From positions 104,492 to 168,491 of the forward strand of contig CAJNOI010000057.1 of NCBI GenBank assembly GCA_905250115.1: DNA of 64,000 bases, in the 5' to 3' direction. This document shows positions 57,583-64,000 of the stretch, piece after piece; within the stretch, counting starts at the first letter, position 1; each line of letters starts with the position of its first letter. Under the pieces are notes generated by a model that saw nothing but the letters and a program-made list of their open reading frames with translations, ran no database searches and was not told where the DNA came from. The stretch comes from Adineta steineri (lineage: Eukaryota; Rotifera; Eurotatoria; Adinetida; Adinetidae). Made by a program: the position numbers and the translations under genes.

Positions 57583-58317
57583 ATGGCTGAATCTCAGTTC
57601 TCGATCGACACGTCGAAATATGAATTGAATTGGAGTGATTGGAAGTCATGCGATGAGGATGTGATTGCAAAATTGAATGGTTTGATCAAAGCATTGAAAA
57701 GTCTAGAAGTCGATGCTGTTACCATTCTGCCAAAGTTGCAAATTGGTTACCAGGCTTCGATTCGTATCTTTGGCGAAAACGGTCAGGATCTATGTAAACC
57801 CAAAGTAGTTTCAACCTGGCTCTCTTTATTGTTAACATTAGCATCGTCAAAAGGAGTCACAGGCGAGTCCGTTGCTTCTTCATTCGCCAAAGGTTGTGGC
57901 GGTTGTATGGTTTATACAATTTTAATGGTTGTTGGTTGCTTTCCTTCAGAAGACAATGTGAAGTTAGCATTCGATTTCTTTCGTTATATCTTAGCTGACG
58001 TCGATGGCAAAATAGTAGAATTAGACGAAGTACGCAAACTTTCATCATTATTAGTTGAAAGCATTCCAGCTGACGATGAAGGTATAAAAGTGCGTGCCAT
58101 ATGTTTGGCACTACATTGTTACTATAATATGAGTGACACACAGGAGATAAATCTCAAAACATTGTTGAATCCCATCGAAGGACTTGGCGCACTATGTACG
58201 TCAAAATCATTCGTAGAAGATATGAGATCAAATCCATCTTCAACTATCGATATACTCAAACAAAGCATGATGAACAAATCATTTTCAGAAAGTTTTGTCA
58301 GAAACCAGTGGCGATAA
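57583..58317 (+). CDS. Hypothetical protein, single exon, 244 aa
   Basis: Not recognised. It starts MAESQFSIDTSKYELNWSDW and is mostly alpha-helical by composition: LNGLIKALKSLEVDAVTIL, VVSTWLSLLLTLASSKG, a Gly/Cys-rich helix (FAKGCGGCMVYTILMVVGCF), then KLAFDFFRYILADVDGKI and ending FVRNQWR. The mid hydrophobic segment (about 105-125) could be a membrane helix or a buried core. No signal peptide. Codon use and base composition look coding and are less AT-biased than the intergenic DNA. It lies just after a foldback element, which may have been part of its duplication history. Another in-frame-looking stretch at 57419 is not joined to it. Confidence 0.6.
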   Translation: MAESQFSIDTSKYELNWSDWKSCDEDVIAKLNGLIKALKSLEVDAVTILPKLQIGYQASIRIFGENGQDLCKPKVVSTWLSLLLTLASSKGVTGESVASSFAKGCGGCMVYTILMVVGCFPSEDNVKLAFDFFRYILADVDGKIVELDEVRKLSSLLVESIPADDEGIKVRAICLALHCYYNMSDTQEINLKTLLNPIEGLGALCTSKSFVEDMRSNPSSTIDILKQSMMNKSFSESFVRNQWR

Positions 58318-58915
58318 GTATTATAAATCATTAATCAAATAAATCAGTATTAAAAGAACTATTTTTCACTTTGTTGCTATATTTATGCTCAAACTTAGTA
58401 CATAAAAAGTATTCATTAATTAGTGAGGTCTCATGCATACTGCATCTTGAGAGTGGGTGTTGGTAGGTGTATCAACTTGAAAGGTAAATAAAGAATTAGA
58501 AACTATCGAATTATTTCATCTACTCACGGCAACTATATATTAATTCCGAAAGAATGCATCCACAGTATGTACGCTGGAACAAGTACGAGTAACTTGTAGA
58601 ACGAGGATCATAGAATCAGAACAGAAATCAAACCTGTATCTTCTCATAACCGATCGACATTTTTTTCTCCGTGTGTAATATTTGATGTCTGCTCTGCATG
58701 CTTATCGTTTTGGTAAGTTTTGTGGATATTTATCTGAATAGTTCGTGCCTGAGGGAGTTGTCTTGTTGCCGATTTCGATTCATTGTTTCAGTTCTATGTG
58801 GTCGTGTTACTTTTTTTATCTGATGCATAAGCAAGTATGTATTGAGTTTTCTAGTTTTTGTTTTATATGATGGAATACTTTGCATAATGACAATTTGGTC
58901 TGTCGCTTTCGCGAA

Positions 58916-58962
58916 GTGTGGGTGCTTAATGATTTTTGTACCCACACCCACATCCTCACCCA
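58916..58962. repeat. Telomere-like hairpin
   Basis: AGTGTGGGTGCTTAATG is followed by GTACCCACACCCACATCC, an inverted pair with a short loop. Confidence 0.65.
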
Positions 58963-59198
58963 TGGTGGATATTATAACAATAAAAACTAACAATCAGACC
59001 GTATATACTTGAAGATTTTACATAACTTACATCACTTATAAGAAATGCTATAACAAATAAAAATAAAGTCCATATCAATAAAGACAATGCTGATGTCAAG
59101 ACTTGCGTCATCATTATCATAATAAAATTTTTACGTAAAATATTTGAAATCTTTTCTGACGTGACTTTCTAAAACAAAGTATATCGTTTGTATATGTT

Positions 59199-59252
59199 AA
59201 GGGTGAGGATGTGGCCATTTATATATATGAAAGAGAATATGCACCCACATCC
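59199..59252. repeat. Telomere-like hairpin
   Basis: AGGGTGAGGATGTGG is followed by CACCCACATCCATC, an inverted pair with a loop of about 25 bp. Confidence 0.65.
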
Positions 59253-59656
59253 ATCGAATGATAAAGAATAAAACTCATAGCATCTTTTTTCTCTCGAACC
59301 CGCCATTAACCGGCCACTAAAACTCCGACTAACCGGTAGAAATTTATTTATAAAAATAAACATTTTTTGTTATTTTTGATAGATGTAATGAGAAAGTTAA
59401 CCCTTTTTTTATTCACACAATACTTGTGCGATTACAGTGATAAATGCTCGTTGACTAGAGATTGATTAGTTTTAGTAAATATCGTTCTATCAGAGGTGAC
59501 ATGGTTCATCATAGGAGCCATGTATATTAAATATGTATGAAAAATAAAATTAATTTCTATAAGAAAGAATGAATAAATTTTTATTGACGACAATACACAA
59601 CTTTACATTACAAAAAAATTTAATTGTACGATCAATCGATTTCTAATGAGTTTTGT

Positions 59657-61294
59657 TTATAAATAATACGATTTCATATCGGTACTATTTTCGAATGATA
59701 TTATTCGACAACATTCCATAAGAGGACAAAGTGTCGATAGGAACGCAATTTCTCCCTTATGATCGATTTTCTCGACATATACTTTTTTAATTTTACTTGT
59801 AGATTGTTTTTTAAAAAATCCATAGAAATCTTCATCATCAATATCATCTGGTTGCTCAAATGATAAAGAATGAAGTTGTAACGAAACAAGTTCAGGTAAT
59901 GAATTTACGATCACCATTAATGTTCCGATAAAAATTTTTTCTACAGGAATAGCTAGATGATGAATTTGTGTTAAAGTTAAAATATATTTAATATTTCGCC
60001 ATTGCTTCGAATGAATATTCATAAGAGTCAAATGAGAAGATTTCTTCAATATCGACGACGAAGGAAATATACCATTTGGCAATACATCATACCATCTGTT
60101 TCTAAAATGAAGAAAAATAATTTTAGAAAAAAACAAAATCTATTTTCTGTTTTCGATATACTTGTATGGTTTAATTGAATAGAGAATATGTTTATATCCC
60201 ATTTTGACTTCGAATATCCATCGTCGTTCAATCCAAAATAATGAAAGAAATTTATTTCTTTTTTCAGAATCAAAATTATCATAATGTGTTGTATGATATC
60301 GTAAATAAAATTCTTCTAACTGTGGATAATATTTCAACAGAAATCTTTTCCATCGATTAGCATCAAGATAATTAATATCTTCACTTTCAGTAGTAAAAGA
60401 TAAAACTTTTAATTTCGATGGAATTTTACTAATAAATTTTTCAAATATATCGAACTTCATATCTGATATACGGATGTAAAGATGTGTTAATTTTGATGGA
60501 GATATGGAAGAATTAATTTCAATATTAAAATCAATAGGATTAGGTTGAATATAAATTAGATGAGAAAGTTGAGGTGTATATGACATAATCGATAGACAGT
60601 CATTGAAATTACAATGATTTCTAATATCAATTTGTTCAATTGTACTCAATTTTTGATTGATATTAGCAATTGGTAACAATGACGAAAATGTTGGACCGTT
60701 TGCTAATAATGTATATTTTTTCAATGTTGGTAAAGTTAATATTATTTGATAGATATCAGTTAGATCTATTGATTGATCGGATGAATCAAGAGTTAATGAC
60801 GAAAGAGAAGATAAACAAGATAAATTGGTAAGAAAAGGAATGAGTATATCCGATTGACAATTGTGAAGATAAAGTGAGTGTAATCGATTAAATGATGAAT
60901 CAAATGAAACATATTCTTTGATTGATAATGACATATCCAAATAGATTACAATTATTTGACCTTGATTAAAATTTAAAATTCGTTTTAATATGTTTGGAAT
61001 ATATTTTTTTGATTGTAGATTATCCGAATTAATATTCAACATAATTGATAATGATTTAAGAAGTTGTTCAAAACGATGATTAAGATTATTAAATGCATAA
61101 TAAACTTCACAACTTTCAAGATAATTAAATATTTCATAGAAGATTTCGTTCGATAGGCAATTCAGAGATGATATCTTCCCTTCCCTATATGAAAATTTAA
61201 TAGAAAACAAAAGATTTTATTTATAAACTTACGTTTTCTGATTAAAATTCTTTTTGCGATTATTGAAACTGGATTTGCGATTGTATTCAGTCAT
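59657..61294 (-). CDS. F-box / LRR-like protein, 3 exons
   Basis: Exons 61294-61233, 61184-60162 and 60101-59657, all GT-AG and in phase, give 509 aa. A basic Asn/Lys-rich N-terminus is followed by an F-box at about 27-65 (LNCLSNEIFYEIFNYLESCE). Then come irregular leucine-rich repeats (LHSLYLHNCQSDILIPFL, LTHLYIRISDMKFDIFEKFI, LKVLSFTTESEDINYL), with a conserved WIFEVKMGYKHILYSIKPYK near the exon 2 end. Known of the family: F-box proteins connect substrates to SCF ubiquitin ligases through Skp1, and LRRs choose the substrate. This F-box/LRR layout is strongly expanded in rotifers. The substrate is unknown; probably cytosolic or nuclear. Confidence 0.8.
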
Positions 61295-62639
61295 ATTATT
61301 CTTTTTAAATTCAACTAAATCTAGAAAAAAAAGTGACCATTATTGATATATAAACAAGCATTCATAAATAAAACTCCTTCGATTTATGCTTATATCCTTC
61401 AGAAAATAGAGAAAAAATGAAGTGAAAGAAGTCAACTAGAAGTGAGTGAATACGATTTTTCCTTCTGCTCATTTATATTAAACAATGTAGAGATAGATAT
61501 CATCTCTCTCTCTCTCTGTCTGTTTTTCTTCTCCAGATGTGTTAGATCAGATAATCATTTGTTTTAATTTCTAATGAATAGAAATATGAGAAAAAGATTA
61601 ACATTTCTCATACTGTTTCAGAATAAAAAAACGCCTAAAAACATTATAGACAATACAAATGAGTATATGATAACACACTGAAAATTTTAGCAATTAAAAT
61701 TCATTAAAATCCTATAATCATAATCAGGATTATAATCCCTCACAAGTATCATTTCAGTGTAGTTTAATGTTATTTTCACTTGCATAATAAAGTGTCAATT
61801 AATATCATATCTTTCAAAGTGTCATATATCTCTTAACACTTAGTAAAACAGCGTCATTGGGATTTAAAAAATGAAACAATCTGTAATGAATATCTCATCG
61901 TATATATTCCAAGAACAAAAAAGAATCGAATGAATATAAATGAAAAAAACCACAAGAAGACGAACGCATATGAATGCAAAACCAAAAAGGAGTGAAGCAT
62001 ACCATAAGCACATATCATCACGCGTGATGTATGTGTGTGAGAGAGAAGGAAAATGAGAGGAGTATGAATGCAAGTAGATGCATGAAAGAGGAAGGAGAGT
62101 ATATCATGTCCAGTGGACATGACAAATACAAAGAAGATCATGGAAAATGTCCAATTGAATAAAGAAGGAGAATTTTTATATTAACAATGTTTACTATCCA
62201 TTATCAACGCGATAGTAGCTTTTGTCGCATACGACGGTCCAATATCAATTACTTAAATAATGATCATTTATTTCAGTCTTATATTTAATTTCTTTTTACT
62301 CACAACGTACTATACACGATATATCTCGAATATTTTTTGCGATTTTTTAATCTATTATTATATCTCTAATATTATCTTCTTCTTCATTGATAACTATTAT
62401 GGAAATTTCTTCAAAATCATTAAGCGTAGAAGACAGTCGAACTTTAAATGATAAGAAAAACCGTTATAAATATCTTGCTACATATAAAAAAATTCATAAA
62501 AATGTCTTTTTATTGATTCTATAGTTTTGCAAGTATTCAAATAAATTAGTTTATAGGTTGTAATGTTTTTTGTGTTTATACTGAATAAAATCGTATTCAT
62601 GAATAGCATTATGATAATGTTTCTTTTTATCATTTGGTT
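61295..62639. other. Intergenic, 1.3 kb
   Basis: Promoter side of the F-box gene and 3' side of the ATPase gene. A (CT)n microsatellite lies at about 61504-61518. No supported gene. Confidence 0.45.
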
Positions 62640-64000
62640 TTAGTCTTTCAATCTATGACGGTCAGGAATATGCTTGGTCGATTTCTCAAAAGCATTTTCA
62701 ACGTTTTCAAAAGTTGCTATAAATGGCTTTGCAACATGTTTTGCACAATTATTCATTTCCGATATAAGGTCAATCATAAAATAATGAAGTTCTCTTGGTG
62801 TTGCAATTCGATTAATAATAGCGGCATTTTTCTGATCAGGATAGTTTACAAGTTTTTCAAAGTTTGTAAACGATTTACAACGAACAGTTGATGAGCTTCT
62901 TTTACTTAGTTTTTGAACAAGATAATCAGCATAATTAATTATTGAATCCGTATTCCATTTTATTTTATATGTAGGAAACTTATCATTTCGAATAATAGCA
63001 TCTTGAATATTAATACCATCTATTTCTGGATAAAATAATGATAAATAAAAGTTATGAGCCATAACTGATGATAGAATCTCTTGAGAAACTGAAGAGCGAA
63101 GAAATAATTCTAATGATAATTTATTAACTAAATTGTCTTTGAAAAAATAACGATTTTCATCAATTCCATCAATAACAACAACGACCGATTTTTTCAGATT
63201 AGTTTTTACAAACACCGTGAAGCATGTTAAATGGTTAAATACATTGTCAAACATCGTATTCTCAATAACTTTACTTTGAAAACCTTCACCTTCGACAATT
63301 GCTAATAATAAATGAAGTTTATCATAATCTTTTCTAAGAGCATTAAATTTATTTAAATCTTGTTTCAGATGTGTAAGAACTGGTTTATCTCGATAGACAT
63401 TCCGCTCTAGAATTTGACTTTCAGCTTTTGTAGCGGTGTACATTGAATTATCAGTTTTATTAAGAAGAAAATTGACTAATTTTTCCAGTTTACTAACACC
63501 TTGTCCATTATAATAATAACATAATATACTTATTATTTGAAATTTTTCATCTAACGAGATATTTGGAACATAAAAGTTTTCTTCTTTTTGAAATTGATCA
63601 ACAAATTCTGTAACTAATACAGATAACATGAGTTGAGCAAATTCATGTTTTGACCATCGAATAAGACAATCTCTACTTTCACAATCTTTTCCATTAGGTG
63701 ATGTTCCACTTACAAATGTTTCTAAATATTCATTTATTTGTCTATTTAATATTAGGATTTTGAAATAGTTATTTGAATTTAAGGATTTGTAATATTCACA
63801 TCTTAATAATGTTTTTCCAGTTCCATATTTTGCTAAGATCATAAATGAACTTGCTGAATGATCAGCTTTTAAAACAGCTTGAGGTAGTACTGGTTTAAAT
63901 AAAATATCAGAATCACATGCATCAGCAGCTGTTATTGTAAAATGGTTTCTTAAGTCCTCAATACCATAGAACTTGTTGAAATCTCGATTTTCAGCTTTCT
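62640..64000 (-). CDS. P-loop NTPase, 5' end beyond window
   Basis: An open frame runs from the right edge to a stop at 62640-62642 (452 residues visible). It includes a Walker A-like site MILAKYGTGKTLLR (about 54 residues after the edge) and a Walker B strand VVVVIDGIDENRYFF (about 240 residues later), which suit a STAND- or AAA-type ATP-driven switch. Between them are helical segments (HEFAQLMLSVLVTEF, KLEKLVNFLLNKTDNS). The C-terminal part is helical with NNCAKHVAKPFIATFENVENAFEKS. The Walker A lacks the usual first Gly (Ala-Lys-Tyr instead), which is a mild deviation. Function unknown. The N-terminal region and start codon are outside the window. Confidence 0.65.
   Translation of the reverse strand, partial: KAENRDFNKFYGIEDLRNHFTITAADACDSDILFKPVLPQAVLKADHSASSFMILAKYGTGKTLLRCEYYKSLNSNNYFKILILNRQINEYLETFVSGTSPNGKDCESRDCLIRWSKHEFAQLMLSVLVTEFVDQFQKEENFYVPNISLDEKFQIISILCYYYNGQGVSKLEKLVNFLLNKTDNSMYTATKAESQILERNVYRDKPVLTHLKQDLNKFNALRKDYDKLHLLLAIVEGEGFQSKVIENTMFDNVFNHLTCFTVFVKTNLKKSVVVVIDGIDENRYFFKDNLVNKLSLELFLRSSVSQEILSSVMAHNFYLSLFYPEIDGINIQDAIIRNDKFPTYKIKWNTDSIINYADYLVQKLSKRSSSTVRCKSFTNFEKLVNYPDQKNAAIINRIATPRELHYFMIDLISEMNNCAKHVAKPFIATFENVENAFEKSTKHIPDRHRLKD

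Larger units (their letters stand above)
58318..59656. other. Intergenic with telomere-like hairpins
   Basis: Contains hairpins at 58916-58962 and 59199-59252 and a G-rich patch at 58451-58470. No supported gene. Confidence 0.45.

Noticed and set aside
57419-57628. 69-codon frame just before the 244-aa gene
   Set aside because: It overlaps the gene start in another frame, is Lys/Arg-rich without a domain, and has no splice link to it.
7080-62639. Search for tRNA genes and CRISPR-like arrays
   Set aside because: No cloverleaf with A and B boxes was recognised by eye, and the direct repeats present are TPR coding repeats or minisatellites without regular unique spacers.

Overview
The window looks like bdelloid rotifer nuclear DNA (Rotaria/Adineta-like). 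The evidence is AT-rich, gene-dense sequence; genes cut into many exons by canonical GT-AG introns, mostly 45-70 nt; animal genes (MARK kinase, SCLT1, GABA-A-type channel, NAALADase, 5S rRNA); and families that are expanded in bdelloids (arginine ADP-ribosyltransferase with TPRs, NHL-repeat proteins, F-box proteins, rhodopsin-like GPCRs). Many short hairpins of TGTGGG-like repeats are scattered between genes, and TGTGGG is the telomere repeat reported for bdelloids. The species is inferred, not proven. A 100-N assembly gap lies at 17143-17242.

Layout. 0-7 kb: 5' exons of a MARK/Par-1 kinase (-), a His-rich unknown gene (-) and an intronless ART-TPR gene (-). 9.4-16.4 kb: an FkbM methyltransferase (+) ending 31 bp from a convergent NCS2/SLC23-like permease (-, 5 exons), then SCLT1 (+, 15 exons). 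17-24 kb: NAALADase/GCPII (-, 19 exons, the last one cut by the gap), a 7TM receptor (-) and a GRD-like GABA-A subunit (-, 5 exons). 24-29 kb: a decayed B-box-type pseudogene, a 5S rRNA gene, a 623-bp foldback, and an NHL membrane protein (-). 29-35 kb: a head-to-head pair of unknown paralogs around a foldback with G-rich/C-rich repeats, then an MPPED-like metallophosphoesterase (+). 35-40 kb: a tandem-duplicated repeat zone and a zinc-finger/PLAT gene (+). 40.6-44.7 kb: a 13-exon gene joining an OTU protease domain to a C-terminal Ulp1/SENP protease domain (-). 47.8-50.7 kb: two tandem GPCR genes, each broken by a different single lesion. 51.5-53.4 kb: a secreted Cys-rich/NHL gene with an 8-nt micro-exon, disrupted by a 500-bp inverted-repeat insertion flanked by a 12-bp duplication. 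57.6 kb: an unknown single-exon gene. 59.6-61.3 kb: an F-box/LRR-like gene (-). 62.6-64 kb: a P-loop ATPase (-) that runs off the edge.

There is no operon or pathway cluster; neighbours are functionally unrelated. The most notable items are the OTU + Ulp1 dual protease (all catalytic residues present, every exon junction in phase), the foldback elements with telomere-like hairpins, and the recent insertion into the NHL gene. Exon models were built by hand from reading frame, splice consensus and family similarity. No search or transcript evidence was available.
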